A model generated the notes under the pieces. It did not search any database. It was not told where the DNA came from and worked only from the letters and a program-made list of their open reading frames with translations. From positions 35,795 through 99,794 of the forward strand of contig JAFIFE010000018.1 in NCBI GenBank assembly GCA_020832185.1: 64,000 nt of DNA. The letters are read 5' to 3'. How positions within the stretch are numbered: position 1 is the stretch's first letter; each line of letters begins with the position of its first letter. This document shows positions 47,776 through 57,932 of this stretch, one piece after another. The position numbers were made by a program, and so were the translations under genes. Source of the DNA: Alkalibacterium sp. GTDB taxonomy: Bacteria > Bacillota > Bacilli > Lactobacillales > Carnobacteriaceae_A.

Positions 47776-49170
47776 TTATTTTTGGAAATAACGTTTGGCA
47801 TTGTAGTAGCAGACATTTTCGACTAACGTCTTAAGCAGCTCGTCGTTATCCGGGAACTTTCCCTGCTCAACTTGTTCACCGACAAAGTTGCAGAAAATAC
47901 GGCGGAAGTAATCGTGACGCGGATAAGAAACAAAACTACGGGAATCGGTCAGCATCCCAACAAAGTGCATCAGCAGTCCATGGTCAGCCATAGTTTCCAT
48001 CTGGCGCAGCATCCCTTGTTCAGTATCGTTGAACCACCAGCCTGCACCGAACTGGACCTTTCCTTTGATTCCTTCTTCGTTTGACTGAAAGTTCGCTACA
48101 GTACTTGCTACAATATGATTCAGTTCAGGGTTCAAATTGTAAATGATCGTCTTCGGCAGCTTTCCTTTTACATCCATTGCGTTCAGCAACTGGTTTAAAT
48201 GAACAGCTACTTTAGGCTGGTCATATATGGAATCAACGCCGACATTGGGACCAACTTTATCAAACAGACGTGTATTTGTATCTCGAATCGCACCAAAGTG
48301 AATCTGCATGATCCAGCCTCTATCGTGATACATTCCACCTAAATCCACTAACAAACGAGACATCCATTTTGCTTTATCTTCTACAGAAACCGTTTCTCCA
48401 GCGTTAAATTGAGCAAAAATGCGCTCGATGTCTTCATCTGCTGCTTCCTGATAAATCAGCTCAGTTATCCCATGATCAGATATCAGTGCCCCATGCATAT
48501 CAAAATAGTCTACTCTGTCTTCTACCATTGAAAGGAAATCAGCATAATGCTCCGCCGTCTTGCCAGTGAGTGTTTCCAGACGACGAATGTCCTCTTTTGA
48601 CAATATATATAATTCATCCGGTCTGAATGAGGGTGCAACCTTCACATCAAACGTGTCATCTTCCGAAATCTGTTTGTGGTACTCAAGGGAGTCAAATGGG
48701 GTGTCCGTCGTTCCAATGAACTCCACGTTAGACTTTTTCACCAGTGACTGAGCAGTCATGCCGTCACTTTTCAACTGTTTATTTGCCTTATTGTATATCT
48801 CTTCCCAGTTTTCACCTGTTAATAACGCGTCAATGTCAAAGTACTGTTTCAACTCCAGCTGAGTCCAGTGGAATAACGGATTGCCTAAGGCTAGCTCAGC
48901 CGTCTCAGCCCACGCTTTAAACTTCTCTTTAGATGAGCCCTTGCCCGTGATGAGGTCTTCAGACACCCCATTAGCACGCATGGCACGCCACTTGTAGTGG
49001 TCCCCTGCCAACCATAGTTCAGTGATGTCTTCAAATACATGATCCTCCGCAATTTCTTTAGGATCCAAGTGACAGTGATAATCGATGATTGGTAAATCCT
49101 TAGCCAGTTCATGATACAGCAGTTTAGCGGTTCCATTTTGCAGCATGAAGTCGTTATGAATAAATGACAT
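47776..49170 (-). CDS. uxaC: Glucuronate isomerase
   Basis: 464 residues. Converts D-glucuronate/D-galacturonate to fructuronate/tagaturonate. The opening NDFMLQNGTAKLLYHELAKDLPIIDYHCHLDPKEIAED contains the HCHL metal motif; GMLTDSRSFVSYPRHDYFRRI is typical. Stand-alone: no uxuA, uxuB or uronate transporter nearby, so the rest of the pathway must be elsewhere. ATG follows GGAGG. Confidence 0.95.
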   Translation of the reverse strand: MSFIHNDFMLQNGTAKLLYHELAKDLPIIDYHCHLDPKEIAEDHVFEDITELWLAGDHYKWRAMRANGVSEDLITGKGSSKEKFKAWAETAELALGNPLFHWTQLELKQYFDIDALLTGENWEEIYNKANKQLKSDGMTAQSLVKKSNVEFIGTTDTPFDSLEYHKQISEDDTFDVKVAPSFRPDELYILSKEDIRRLETLTGKTAEHYADFLSMVEDRVDYFDMHGALISDHGITELIYQEAADEDIERIFAQFNAGETVSVEDKAKWMSRLLVDLGGMYHDRGWIMQIHFGAIRDTNTRLFDKVGPNVGVDSIYDQPKVAVHLNQLLNAMDVKGKLPKTIIYNLNPELNHIVASTVANFQSNEEGIKGKVQFGAGWWFNDTEQGMLRQMETMADHGLLMHFVGMLTDSRSFVSYPRHDYFRRIFCNFVGEQVEQGKFPDNDELLKTLVENVCYYNAKRYFQK

Positions 49171-49211
49171 GATTGCCCTCCAATAGTTTGTTTACCTTAT
49201 ATATTAACTTT

Positions 49212-49240
49212 ATTTTAAAATGAATGACAGAGGGTTACAA
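49212..49240 (-). promoter_or_regulatory. Promoter of uxaC
   Basis: TTGTAA (49240-49235), 17 bases, TAAAAT (49217-49212). Confidence 0.55.
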
Positions 49241-49329
49241 GTTATTTGTCGCACTCGAACCAAATAGAGCTGACAATTAAATGCTTGACTATGAATACAC
49301 TATTTTTATCACATTTGTATTTATCCATA

Positions 49330-49364
49330 AAAAAGGAGAGGCTTCGGGGAAAGCCTCTCCTCTT
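49330..49364 (-). terminator. Terminator of the membrane protein gene
   Basis: GGAGAGGCTT (49337-49346) with AAGCCTCTCC (49353-49362), then six T on the minus strand. Confidence 0.9.
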
Positions 49365-49392
49365 GCGGGAAGTATAATAATCAAATAGGTAT

Positions 49393-49980
49393 TTAAACTG
49401 CTCTTTTAAACAGATTTCTGACTCTTTCACGTAACTTGAGGTCCAATTTATCCGTTTTTTTATTGATTATAATCAGCCTAAGCGATGCATGAAGTTCAAG
49501 GACGATAATCGTTACCCACAATAAAACTCTAACTAGATCAGTCGTAACGGTTAAAAAACTTACAAGGGCTAGAGTCACTGCAATAGGAACCATATAGGTC
49601 ACAGAATAAGAAAATGGCTTTTGAAGAAGGTGGGTATCTAACTTTACTAAGGTTGAGAATATATACAAGGGGAAAAAGAAGACATAGAAATGTGCAAACA
49701 GCAGTGTAACTGCAAGAATATAAGATTCGAAATAATCAAGACCTATTTCATAGACATGAACATCAAACAATCTACAAGCGAGTATCAGTACGTTCATGAC
49801 ACCATAAAACCACAGCTGATCGTTTATTTTTTGAACAGCGGTAGATTCAATTTCGTCGAGGCCTAATTTCAGAATAAGCAGTCCAAATAAATTAGTCATT
49901 AAATAGAACAGACTCATATCCTGCAATGTGAAATTATATTTAAGAAATAAAAAACCCATTCCCCATAATACCAGCGCCAT
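49393..49980 (-). CDS. Multi-pass membrane protein, function unknown
   Basis: 195 residues, five hydrophobic segments (about 1-15, 22-42, 55-72, 84-108, 125-165). C-terminus is basic and amphipathic (NKKTDKLDLKLRERVRNLFKRA). Not recognised. ATG at 49980 follows GGGAG by eight bases. AT-rich region upstream (to 50180) holds no gene. Confidence 0.65.
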   Translation of the reverse strand: MALVLWGMGFLFLKYNFTLQDMSLFYLMTNLFGLLILKLGLDEIESTAVQKINDQLWFYGVMNVLILACRLFDVHVYEIGLDYFESYILAVTLLFAHFYVFFFPLYIFSTLVKLDTHLLQKPFSYSVTYMVPIAVTLALVSFLTVTTDLVRVLLWVTIIVLELHASLRLIIINKKTDKLDLKLRERVRNLFKRAV

Positions 49981-50183
49981 ACAAAATGCTCCCTCAAGAT
50001 AATTGCAGTCAACCTTACAGTCATCACTTAATACATTTACCTCAACTAGTGATAGAGTTAATCATATTACAAATTTTTTAATTTATAAAGAATTATTTTA
50101 TATTTTTTTTGTAAAAATTTTGTCTAATTAAGTAAAAGGCCTTTTAAACTAGTCATTTATTATCAAAAGTCACTTTTCTATGT

Positions 50184-50221
50184 AAAAACACCTGTCCTCG
50201 ATATGTATCCGAAAACAGGTG
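50184..50221 (-). terminator. Terminator of the GlnPQ-type operon
   Basis: CACCTGT (50189-50195) with ACAGGTG (50215-50221), then five T on the minus strand. Confidence 0.82.
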
Positions 50222-50233
50222 ACATTATGTTTT

Positions 50234-50959
50234 TTATAATACTTTAGATAAGAAGTCCTTTGTACGTTCATGTCTAGGATTAGAAAAAATAACTTCAGGT
50301 GAGCCTTGTTCAACAATCAAGCCATCATCCATAAAGAGGACACGGTCTGCCACTTCACGGGCAAATCCCATTTCATGGGTCACGACGACCATGGTCATGC
50401 CTGACTGGGCCAAGTCTTTCATAACTTTAAGTACTTCCCCAACCATTTCAGGATCCAATGCAGATGTCGGTTCATCGAACAGCATAACATCGGGATCCAT
50501 TGCCAGCGCACGGGCAATCGCTACACGCTGCTGCTGCCCTCCTGACAAGCTTGAAGGATAGGCATTCTCTTTATCCCCTAAACCGACTTGTCTTAACAAT
50601 TGAACAGCCTTCTGATCTGCCTCATGCTGACTTATCCCTTTTGATTTGACTGGTGCTATTGTCAGATTTTCTTTAGCGGTCTTATGTGGAAACAGATTAA
50701 ACTGCTGAAACACCATCCCCATTTTCTGACGGAGCTGATTCAACTCTTTCTCTTTCAGACCAGTCAGCGTCGTTCCTTCAAACACGATCTCACCTTCAGT
50801 CGGTTCTTCAAGTAAATTCAGGCAACGCAGGAAGGTTGATTTCCCCGAACCGGATGGGCCGATTACGACAACCACCTCTCCCTGATTGAATTCCTCATTG
50901 ATGTCTTTCAGTACTTCATTTTTTCCAAACGATTTTTTCAAGTGGTTCACTTTAATCAT
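50234..50959 (-). CDS. Polar amino acid ABC transporter ATP-binding protein (GlnQ type)
   Basis: 241 residues. GPSGSGKST Walker [16 protein letters not shown] signature, [11 protein letters not shown]alker [16 protein letters not shown]-loop. Family imports glutamine, glutamate or a related amino acid. It overlaps its partner SBP-permease gene by 8 bases. Confidence 0.93.
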   Translation of the reverse strand: MIKVNHLKKSFGKNEVLKDINEEFNQGEVVVVIGPSGSGKSTFLRCLNLLEEPTEGEIVFEGTTLTGLKEKELNQLRQKMGMVFQQFNLFPHKTAKENLTIAPVKSKGISQHEADQKAVQLLRQVGLGDKENAYPSSLSGGQQQRVAIARALAMDPDVMLFDEPTSALDPEMVGEVLKVMKDLAQSGMTMVVVTHEMGFAREVADRVLFMDDGLIVEQGSPEVIFSNPRHERTKDFLSKVL

Positions 50960-52430
50960 GGTTCATTCTCCCTTCGTAGAAGTTCAAGAGTTTCGTTAGA
51001 GTATACGTCAGTACAAAGTATATCAGCATTGTGACGAACAATGGTAAAATACCCTGGAATGAAATCGAACGAACCACTCTTGTCTGGAAAATCAGTTCCC
51101 CTACCCCAATAACGGAGACGATGGAGGATTCTTTAATAATCGTAATAAATTCATTACCCAATGCAGGCCAGATGTTTTTAAGTGCCTGAGGGAAAACGAT
51201 ATGACGCATTGTCTGTTTCTTGCTCATACCTAAACTTCTTGCGGCTTCATCCTGCCCTTTATTGACTGAGTTGATGCCCCCTCTGATGATTTCTGCAATA
51301 TACGCCCCTGAGTTGAGCGATACAGCTATTATCCCCGCTGTCAGTGCCGGCAGATTAAAGAACATACCTGAAGCAAAGTAGATAAACATGACTTGAATCA
51401 ATAAGGGTGTTCCACGCACGAATTCAACATAGGCAGTTGCCGGGAATCTGATCAGCACTCGCTTAGACAAGCGCATCAAGGCTAATAAAGACCCCATGAT
51501 CAATCCAAAAATCACACCTAAAGCAGAAATAAGCAATGTGATCAGTGTCCCGTCCCAGAAGTACTCCCAGTAACTGGAGACAAAGCCTTCTTCAATTTCT
51601 TCCCCGTCTTCGTCGAGTTCTGTTTGTGCCATGTATTCTCCAGCTTCAGCCAGATACTCTTCAGTTAGGTTCTGTTCTTCGATTTCTGCCAGACTTTCAT
51701 TGACCGCTTCGACCAATGAATCTTCTCCCGGTCTAAATGCAATTGCAGACCCTTGATCATCATCATCCAGCTCAAAATCCCCTACAAATGTATGTAAGTC
51801 AGAATCATTTTCTGCATGAGCTACTGCATTCGGTCCCTGCATCACGATGGCTTCAATTCGGTTTGTTTTTAATGCCAACAGTAAATCGTTCAAGTCTGTC
51901 AGACTCATGATTTGTGCATCTGGAATCTGGTTTGCCAGCTCTTCCTGGAGTGACCCGGATTGCACCCCGACCGTCAGACCACTAAGTGATTCAATCGAAT
52001 CATAGACATCCTGATCTTCAGCTCGCACCATGATATTCTGGAAAGTCTGGAAGTATATGTCTGAGAAATCCACACTTCTACGACGCTCTGCAGTAGGCGT
52101 CATCCCAGCAATGACCACATCGACATTTCTCGCTTCCAGAGCGGGCAGCAAGCTATCGAAGCCGATATCCTGAATCTGCAGCTCCACGCCTAAATCATCC
52201 GCAACTTTTTGAGCGATCATCATGTCCATACCAACGACCTGACGCTCACCGTCTACAACGGCGTAAAATTCAAATGGCGGAAAATCCGCACTTGTTCCAA
52301 CGACCAGGACTCCTTCGTCTTGCACTCGCTGTAAAGCTGATCCATCTTCAGCAGATGCTGAAGTCCCCGGGATCATAAACGTACTCATTAATATAAGTAA
52401 GGCAATTATTCCTTTTACACTCTTCTTCAT
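50952..52430 (-). CDS. Amino acid ABC transporter, fused substrate-binding and permease protein (GlnP type)
   Basis: 492 residues. Signal peptide (1-27), SBP domain (about 34-260, opening [23 protein letters not shown]), acidic linker, then the permease (about 280-490, with [35 protein letters not shown] as the EAA loop). Such fusions are typical of Lactobacillales. One binding domain only, unlike L. lactis GlnP with two. AAAAGGAG precedes the ATG. Confidence 0.93.
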   Translation of the reverse strand: MKKSVKGIIALLILMSTFMIPGTSASAEDGSALQRVQDEGVLVVGTSADFPPFEFYAVVDGERQVVGMDMMIAQKVADDLGVELQIQDIGFDSLLPALEARNVDVVIAGMTPTAERRRSVDFSDIYFQTFQNIMVRAEDQDVYDSIESLSGLTVGVQSGSLQEELANQIPDAQIMSLTDLNDLLLALKTNRIEAIVMQGPNAVAHAENDSDLHTFVGDFELDDDDQGSAIAFRPGEDSLVEAVNESLAEIEEQNLTEEYLAEAGEYMAQTELDEDGEEIEEGFVSSYWEYFWDGTLITLLISALGVIFGLIMGSLLALMRLSKRVLIRFPATAYVEFVRGTPLLIQVMFIYFASGMFFNLPALTAGIIAVSLNSGAYIAEIIRGGINSVNKGQDEAARSLGMSKKQTMRHIVFPQALKNIWPALGNEFITIIKESSIVSVIGVGELIFQTRVVRSISFQGILPLFVTMLIYFVLTYTLTKLLNFYEGRMNHD

Positions 52431-52469
52431 AAGTCCTGTCTCCTTTTATCTGTAATGACTTAAAAAGAA

Positions 52470-52498
52470 TAATACCATTATACCTATTTTTATGCAAT
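52470..52498 (-). promoter_or_regulatory. Probable promoter of the GlnPQ-type operon
   Basis: On the minus strand TTGCAT followed 17 bases later by TATTAT, with an overlapping TATAAT in the spacer; about 45 bases before the ATG. Coordinates are approximate by a few bases. Confidence 0.5.
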
Positions 52499-52583
52499 AA
52501 AATTTATGAAAAAGGCTGTTTTTTGTTTAAAAAGAGTTCTTAATGCATTTTTTATGTATAAAATGAATGCGTTACCATGCGCA

Positions 52584-52618
52584 GAAAAAGACGCCGAATG
52601 TCTATTCTGCATTCAGCG
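52584..52618 (-). terminator. Terminator of the YwqK-like gene
   Basis: CGCCGAATG (52592-52600) with CATTCAGCG (52610-52618), then TCTTTTT on the minus strand. Confidence 0.85.
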
Positions 52619-52639
52619 CCTTCTGCCTTGTATTCTCTT

Positions 52640-52921
52640 TTATTTTTTCTTTATGACTTTGCCTTCATTGAATTCTTCATCATATTCCAGTTGACCTTCC
52701 CTGTCATAACGCTGCCATCGGCCATCTTTCTTATTGTCTTTAAAGTGACCGACCTGCCACAATTCTCCAGTTTTACGGTAAAAAATCCATTCGCCTTCCA
52801 TCATCTCATCTTTAAAAGGGCCTTTAGCTTTCTCAGTTCCGTCTTCGTAGTAATAAATGAGGAACTCATCTTCTAAAACATACACTTTCTGACCATTTGC
52901 ATACTCTTTTTTCTCCAGCAT
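52640..52921 (-). CDS. MORN-repeat protein (YwqK-like)
   Basis: 93 residues. Three MORN-like units are visible: YYEDGTEKAKGPFKDEMMEGEWIF, YRKTGELWQVGHFKDNKKDGRW and YDREGQLEYDEEFNEGK. Such proteins are sometimes labelled YwqK antitoxins; no toxin partner lies here. The AAGGAGG site is about 30 bases before the ATG, with a 7-base-stem hairpin between, which could bring site and start together. Confidence 0.75.
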   Translation of the reverse strand: MLEKKEYANGQKVYVLEDEFLIYYYEDGTEKAKGPFKDEMMEGEWIFYRKTGELWQVGHFKDNKKDGRWQRYDREGQLEYDEEFNEGKVIKKK

Positions 52922-52928
52922 AAGTGTC

Positions 52929-52948
52929 GGGAAGTTCTTGCACTTCCC
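52929..52948 (-). other. Hairpin between ribosome site and start codon
   Basis: GGGAAGT (52948-52942) pairs with ACTTCCC (52935-52929). It separates AAGGAGG at 52957-52951 from the ATG at 52921. No other in-frame start codon lies between. Confidence 0.55.
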
Positions 52949-53010
52949 TTCCTCCTTTACATCATCCGTATTTACTAGTCTATTATCTTAAATCCTTTTT
53001 TTACCTTTTT

Positions 53011-53047
53011 AAAAAAATCGCTTGATCTATTGTTATGATCAAGCGAC
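53011..53047 (-). terminator. Terminator of the gluconate operon
   Basis: TCGCTTGATC (53018-53027) with GATCAAGCGA (53037-53046), then seven T on the minus strand. Confidence 0.92.
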
Positions 53048-53054
53048 TTTACTA

Positions 53055-54587
53055 TTATTGATATTTAAGCTGAAAATTGGTAATAGCCTCGTATTCTTCC
53101 TCGAACAATCGACTAAGACGAATATAAATAGGCATAAGTTCTTCGTATATAGCTACCTCTTCTGGTTCAGGGTGATTGATTTCAGTTGTTTCCACCATAA
53201 ACTTCACATCGCTAAGATTATCAATATCTCCAATGGCATAGCGCCCTAAAACTACAGCTCCTAGACATGCGCTTTCCACAGATTCCGGAACATGAACCTC
53301 CTGGTTGAAAATGTTGGCAAGCATCTGTCGCCACACTGTAGAATTTGCAAACCCTCCAGTAGCATGCACTTTTTCTGGAATACCTATTACTTCTTCAAGC
53401 GCCAAAAGCACCATGTACAGATTCATATTGATTCCTTCAAGTACTGCTCTCATCATATGTTCCTTTTTGTGGTGCAAAGCAAGACCGTAAAAAGAGCCTT
53501 TTGCATTTGCATTCCACGAGGGAGCTCTTTCTCCAGCTAAATAAGGGTGGAATATGAGGCCATTGGATCCTGCTCGTATACTTGACATTTTTTCGGTCAT
53601 AACGTCGTATGAATCTATTCCTCTTGACTCTGCTTCCTTCGTTTCCTCCAAACACAGCTCGTTCCTAAGCCATCTGAGAATCATACCTCCATTATTGACT
53701 GGTCCACCAATTACCCAATGATTTTCCGTTAATGCATAACAGAATATTCTTCCTTTAGGGTCACTTACTGGTTTGTCAGTGACTGTACGAATTGCCCCAC
53801 TAGTTCCAATGGTTACTGCTACTACACCTTTATCGATAGCATTTACACCCAAATTAGCCAGACACCCATCGTTAGCACCAATAACAACTGGTGTATCAGT
53901 ATTAATAGACATTTTATCAGCTACTTCAGTTTTCATATGAGTATATATTTCGGTAGTTGGAACGATTTTAGACAATCTGCTTTCAGATATCCCCGCTGTT
54001 TCAAGCGCCTCTTTGTCCCAATTTAACTGTCTCATATTAAATAATCCAGTAGCAGATGCAATAGAATAATCAACGACATATTCACCAAACAATCTGTAGA
54101 ACACGAATTCTTTGATTCCTATAAACCGACTCGCCTTATTGAAAATAGCTGGTTTTTCTTCTCTTAACCAAATCAGCTTACATAAGGGAGACATTGGATG
54201 GATAGGTGTCCCTGTCTTTTCATATATAGATTGTCCATTTGTATCTTTTAACATTTTTGCATAGGGTTCGCTTCGCTGATCTGCCCAAGTAATCGTTTGC
54301 GTTAAAGGCTCTCCCTTCTCATCTACCGCAATCAAACTATGCATCGCAGCACTGAATGAAATGACTTGTAAAGATGAGCGCTCAATTTTAGATGTGTTCA
54401 TTACAGATTGAACAGCCAGTATGACTGCTTCGTATATCTCATACGGATCTTGTTCAGCTGCCTTAGGTTCAGGAGTATGTAGCGGATATTCTACCGTTGC
54501 TTGATGTAAATTTTTTCCTTTTTCTGAAAAAAGAACAGCCTTACAGCTGGTTGTTCCAATATCTACGCCGATCGAATAGTTACTCAT
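53055..54587 (-). CDS. gntK: Gluconokinase (FGGY family)
   Basis: 510 residues. Phosphorylates gluconate to 6-phosphogluconate. SIGVDIGTTSCKAVLF opening, GANDGCLANLGVN and MNLYMVLLALEE... GGFANSTVWRQMLANIF are FGGY signatures. The gene set with gntP and gnd supports gluconate over other polyol substrates. Last gene of the operon. Confidence 0.93.
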   Translation of the reverse strand: MSNYSIGVDIGTTSCKAVLFSEKGKNLHQATVEYPLHTPEPKAAEQDPYEIYEAVILAVQSVMNTSKIERSSLQVISFSAAMHSLIAVDEKGEPLTQTITWADQRSEPYAKMLKDTNGQSIYEKTGTPIHPMSPLCKLIWLREEKPAIFNKASRFIGIKEFVFYRLFGEYVVDYSIASATGLFNMRQLNWDKEALETAGISESRLSKIVPTTEIYTHMKTEVADKMSINTDTPVVIGANDGCLANLGVNAIDKGVVAVTIGTSGAIRTVTDKPVSDPKGRIFCYALTENHWVIGGPVNNGGMILRWLRNELCLEETKEAESRGIDSYDVMTEKMSSIRAGSNGLIFHPYLAGERAPSWNANAKGSFYGLALHHKKEHMMRAVLEGINMNLYMVLLALEEVIGIPEKVHATGGFANSTVWRQMLANIFNQEVHVPESVESACLGAVVLGRYAIGDIDNLSDVKFMVETTEINHPEPEEVAIYEELMPIYIRLSRLFEEEYEAITNFQLKYQ

Positions 54588-54643
54588 GCAAGCAATCCTT
54601 TCTATTGTAGTAAATGCTTTAGGTTAATCTGTCTTTCTCTCTA

Positions 54644-55987
54644 TTACATTATAAACAAACCAATTAACATTGCCATCCCTAAACCGACAAATCCAATAAT
54701 GGTCTCCATTACTGTCCATGTTTTCAAAGTATCTTTCTCATCTAACCCAAAGTATCTTGATACTAACCAGAAGCCTGAATCATTCACATGTGAGAATGCA
54801 GTTGCTCCACCAGCGATTGCGATTACAATAAGAGCAAGTGCAGGACCTTCTATACCCATCACAGGTAAAATAGGAGCCATTAATCCAGCTGCTGTTACCA
54901 TAGAAACTGTTGCAGATCCCTGTGCAATACGCACGACAGCTGCAATTAGAAATGCCAGTAAGATTGGAGGTAGCGGTGATGCTGCCATTTGCTGACCAAG
55001 TATATCAGCTACTCCTGAATCAATCAGTATTTCTTTGAAAACGCCACCCGCTCCGGTTACTAAAATAATGATTCCGACAGGTTCTAACGCTTTAGTTGCA
55101 ATATCTTGTACTTCTTTTCTAGTGTAACCTCTTTTGGTTCCCAGAATTCTGAACGTAATCAAAGTAGCAATTAGCAAAGCGACGATTGGATTACCGACAA
55201 AAGTCGTAATATCTCGAATCAAACTTCCTGCTTCAAACAACACTGTTGATAGCGTATTCGTTAAAATCAGTGCTAAAGGTATAAGAATAATTGTAGCTAT
55301 CAACTTGAAACTAGGAAGTTCTTTATCCCACTCTTTATCATCAAAATTCATATATTCAGGGATTTCCACATGTATTCTCTTCGCAATGAATTTACCGAAA
55401 ACTGGACCTGCCAGAATCATTGATGGAATACCTGCAATCGTACCAAACAGTATGACCCATCCTAAATCTGCTCCCACTAGATCTGCAACCGCAATCGGTC
55501 CAGGTGTGGGTGGTATGTACGCATGAGTAACTGCTAAACCAGCCAGCAACGGTATGCCGTAATACAGAAGTGAACGTCCTGTTTTCTTTTGAAGTCCATA
55601 TACAATAGGGACCAGGATAATGAATCCTACATCAAAGAATACGGGTATAGCCACTAAGAATCCTGCGATACCAAAAGCCCATTGCGCTTTGTCCTCGCCA
55701 AACTTCTCAAGTAAGGTACTTGCCAGTCTTTCTACTCCACCTGATATCTCGAGCATTTTCCCGAACATTGCGCCTAACCCTACTACTATGGCTACGAAGC
55801 CTAAAGTGCCTCCCATTCCTCTTTGAATAGAGGCAATGACACCATCTAAAGGCATCCCTGTTCCTACTCCTACTAGTAAACTAACTAATAAAATTGTTAC
55901 AAATGCGTGTAATTTAGTACGAATAACTAAGTATAACAGCCCGAAAATACCTGCAAGGGCGACTATAATCAACATTGTATTAGACAT
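54644..55987 (-). CDS. gntP: Gluconate permease (GntP family)
   Basis: 447 residues, about 12 membrane segments. FFDVGFIILVPIVYGLQKKTGRSLLYYGIPLLAGLAVTHAYIPPTPGP is typical of GntP, as is FSHVNDSGFWLVSRYFG near the C-terminus. Gluconate/H+ symporter. Middle gene of the operon. Confidence 0.94.
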   Translation of the reverse strand: MSNTMLIIVALAGIFGLLYLVIRTKLHAFVTILLVSLLVGVGTGMPLDGVIASIQRGMGGTLGFVAIVVGLGAMFGKMLEISGGVERLASTLLEKFGEDKAQWAFGIAGFLVAIPVFFDVGFIILVPIVYGLQKKTGRSLLYYGIPLLAGLAVTHAYIPPTPGPIAVADLVGADLGWVILFGTIAGIPSMILAGPVFGKFIAKRIHVEIPEYMNFDDKEWDKELPSFKLIATIILIPLALILTNTLSTVLFEAGSLIRDITTFVGNPIVALLIATLITFRILGTKRGYTRKEVQDIATKALEPVGIIILVTGAGGVFKEILIDSGVADILGQQMAASPLPPILLAFLIAAVVRIAQGSATVSMVTAAGLMAPILPVMGIEGPALALIVIAIAGGATAFSHVNDSGFWLVSRYFGLDEKDTLKTWTVMETIIGFVGLGMAMLIGLFIM

Positions 55988-56018
55988 TTTAACTCTCCTC
56001 TATTATCTGTATTGTAAG

Positions 56019-56915
56019 TTACTGTTTTTCAACCGAGTGTCCACCAAACTGATTTCTTAATGAAGCAACGACTTTTCCGCTGAATGTGTCAGATTCCAGT
56101 GAGCGATTTCTCATCATTAAGGACAAAGCGATAACTGGTGCAGCTGTTTCTAATTCCATAGCGGTTTCAACTGTCCATTTCCCTTCGCCAGAAGCGTGTA
56201 CTATCCCTTTGATGTCATCTAACTTAGGATCCTGAGAAAAAGCACCTTCCATTAATTCCATTAACCATGAACGTATTACCGATCCATTATTCCATACCTT
56301 AGCGACAGCTTCATGATCGAAATCGAAAGGACTCTTTTCTAAGATATCAAATCCCTCTCCTATCGCCTGCATCATTCCATACTCTACTCCATTATGCACC
56401 ATCTTTAAAAAGTGGCCGCTTCCAGATTCCCCTGTATATAAATACCCATTTTCAACTGATACGCTCTTAAAAATCTCTTCAATTTCTTTTACAACTTCAA
56501 GGTCTCCCCCTACCATTGTGCATGCCCCATTTTTAGCCCCTTCCATCCCTCCACTTGTCCCAATATCTACGTAATGTACGCCTATCTGTTTTAACTGCTT
56601 GTATCTTCGTATTGAATCTTTGTAGAATGCATTACCTCCATCTAGCAAGATATCTCCCTCTGACAAAAAGGGAGTGAGTTCATTCATTAGGTTTTCTGTT
56701 ACATCTCCCGCTGGAACCATCATCCATATTATTTTTTTCTCATTAAATGTTTGAGTAAGTTCTTCTACTGAATTTACACCTATAGCTCCTAATGCGCTTG
56801 CTGATTCAACTAAATCATTATTAATATCGTATGCCACAACATCATATTTATTCCCAATTAAGTTGTCAGCGAGATTCAAACCCATTTTTCCTAGCCCACA
56901 TATTCCCAGTTTCAT
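56019..56915 (-). CDS. gnd: 6-phosphogluconate dehydrogenase, decarboxylating (short, NAD type)
   Basis: 298 residues, the short YqeC/GntZ class, not the ~470-residue NADP form. KLGICGLGKMGLNLADNL is the dinucleotide fold, then DIGTSGGMEGAKNGACTMVGGD and KMVHNGVEYGMMQAIGEG hold the catalytic Lys. The start at 56915 follows GGAGG; the frame extends to 57014 but that part covers the promoter. First gene of the gluconate operon. Confidence 0.93.
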   Translation of the reverse strand: MKLGICGLGKMGLNLADNLIGNKYDVVAYDINNDLVESASALGAIGVNSVEELTQTFNEKKIIWMMVPAGDVTENLMNELTPFLSEGDILLDGGNAFYKDSIRRYKQLKQIGVHYVDIGTSGGMEGAKNGACTMVGGDLEVVKEIEEIFKSVSVENGYLYTGESGSGHFLKMVHNGVEYGMMQAIGEGFDILEKSPFDFDHEAVAKVWNNGSVIRSWLMELMEGAFSQDPKLDDIKGIVHASGEGKWTVETAMELETAAPVIALSLMMRNRSLESDTFSGKVVASLRNQFGGHSVEKQ

Positions 56916-56951
56916 AAAAATCTCCTCCATAAAATTTTTTTCTATAGATTT

Positions 56952-56980
56952 AGTATACGAAAGAATTTTATTCTTTGCAA
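56952..56980 (-). promoter_or_regulatory. Promoter of the gluconate operon with a spacer palindrome
   Basis: TTGCAA (56980-56975), 17 bases, TATACT (56957-56952). The spacer contains AAAGAAT-TTT-ATTCTTT (56960-56976), perfect 7-base arms, a likely operator for the divergent RpiR regulator. Confidence 0.7.
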
Positions 56981-57056
56981 CCGTTTTACAAAAAAATATT
57001 TCTTTTTCCCTCAACTTTATTTATACTGTACTTAGAGATAGACTGGAGGACAAACA

Positions 57057-57917
57057 ATGGATAAATCATTAGACGGTAAGCCTTTAAATATACGTATACG
57101 TTTATTAAGTTCAACAATGAGTGAAAAAGAACATTCACTAGCTGATTATATACTCAAGTCTCCAGATAAAATTGTTCATGGAACCATAAACCAAGTTGCT
57201 GAGGAATTGAACGTTGCAGATTCTACAGTCTTTCGTTTTTGTAAGAGGTTAGGGTATAAAGGGTTTCAGGATATGAAGATTTCACTTGCGGCGGAAGCTT
57301 CCAGTAACATGGGGGATTTGCATGAGCTGATAAATGTAGACGATGATAAGAAGACTGTACTCGAAAAGGTATTCCATTTTAATATAAAAACCCTGGAAGA
57401 TACGTTAAAAGTTATTGATGAAAATGAATTTAAAAAAGCAGCTGATACCATCTTGAAAGCACGAAAGATAGAATTTTTCGGATTTGGTGGATCAAATATT
57501 ATCGCACTGGACGGGTATCACAAGTTCATTCGAACTGGGCTGACAGTTAACGCTCAAATCGATTCCCATTTGCAGCTTATGTCTGCATCTCAACTTAAAG
57601 AAAATGATGTGGCTATTCTCATCTCCCATACAGGTCAATCAAAAGATATTCTTGATATCTTGACAACGGTTAAGGAAAATAACGTCAGTACTATAGGAAT
57701 TACTGGATATACACAATCCCCTTTGAGTCAGTCCGTAGATATCCCATTGTACACGTTGTCGGAAGAGACCGATTATCGCTCCGAAGCACTCGCATCGCGT
57801 ATTGCTCAACTAAGTATTTTAGATGCACTTTTTGTTAATTTAATGGTTTCACTTGATGAGCAAGGTGTCAAATCATTACAGAAGGTGAGAAAAGCTATCC
57901 AAAATAAACGCTTATAG
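57057..57917 (+). CDS. RpiR-family transcriptional regulator (likely gluconate regulator)
   Basis: 286 residues. N-terminal HTH_6 domain (1-80: VADSTVFRFCKRLGYKGFQDMK) and C-terminal SIS sugar-phosphate domain (about 115-260: ARKIEFFGFGGSNIIALDGYHKFIRTGL, SHTGQSKDI). It is divergent from the gluconate operon, so 6-phosphogluconate or gluconate response is likely. AGGAGG precedes the ATG. Confidence 0.9.
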   Translation: MDKSLDGKPLNIRIRLLSSTMSEKEHSLADYILKSPDKIVHGTINQVAEELNVADSTVFRFCKRLGYKGFQDMKISLAAEASSNMGDLHELINVDDDKKTVLEKVFHFNIKTLEDTLKVIDENEFKKAADTILKARKIEFFGFGGSNIIALDGYHKFIRTGLTVNAQIDSHLQLMSASQLKENDVAILISHTGQSKDILDILTTVKENNVSTIGITGYTQSPLSQSVDIPLYTLSEETDYRSEALASRIAQLSILDALFVNLMVSLDEQGVKSLQKVRKAIQNKRL

Positions 57918-57932
57918 AAAGGAGAGTTCCCT

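Noticed and set aside
49242..49430. 62-codon ORF downstream of the membrane protein gene
   Set aside because: Overlaps the coding end and terminator of that gene; no ribosome site.
52530..52580. ArgR-like box upstream of the GlnPQ-type operon
   Set aside because: TGTATAAAATGAATG resembles a half site, but AT-rich sequence makes it too weak to call.
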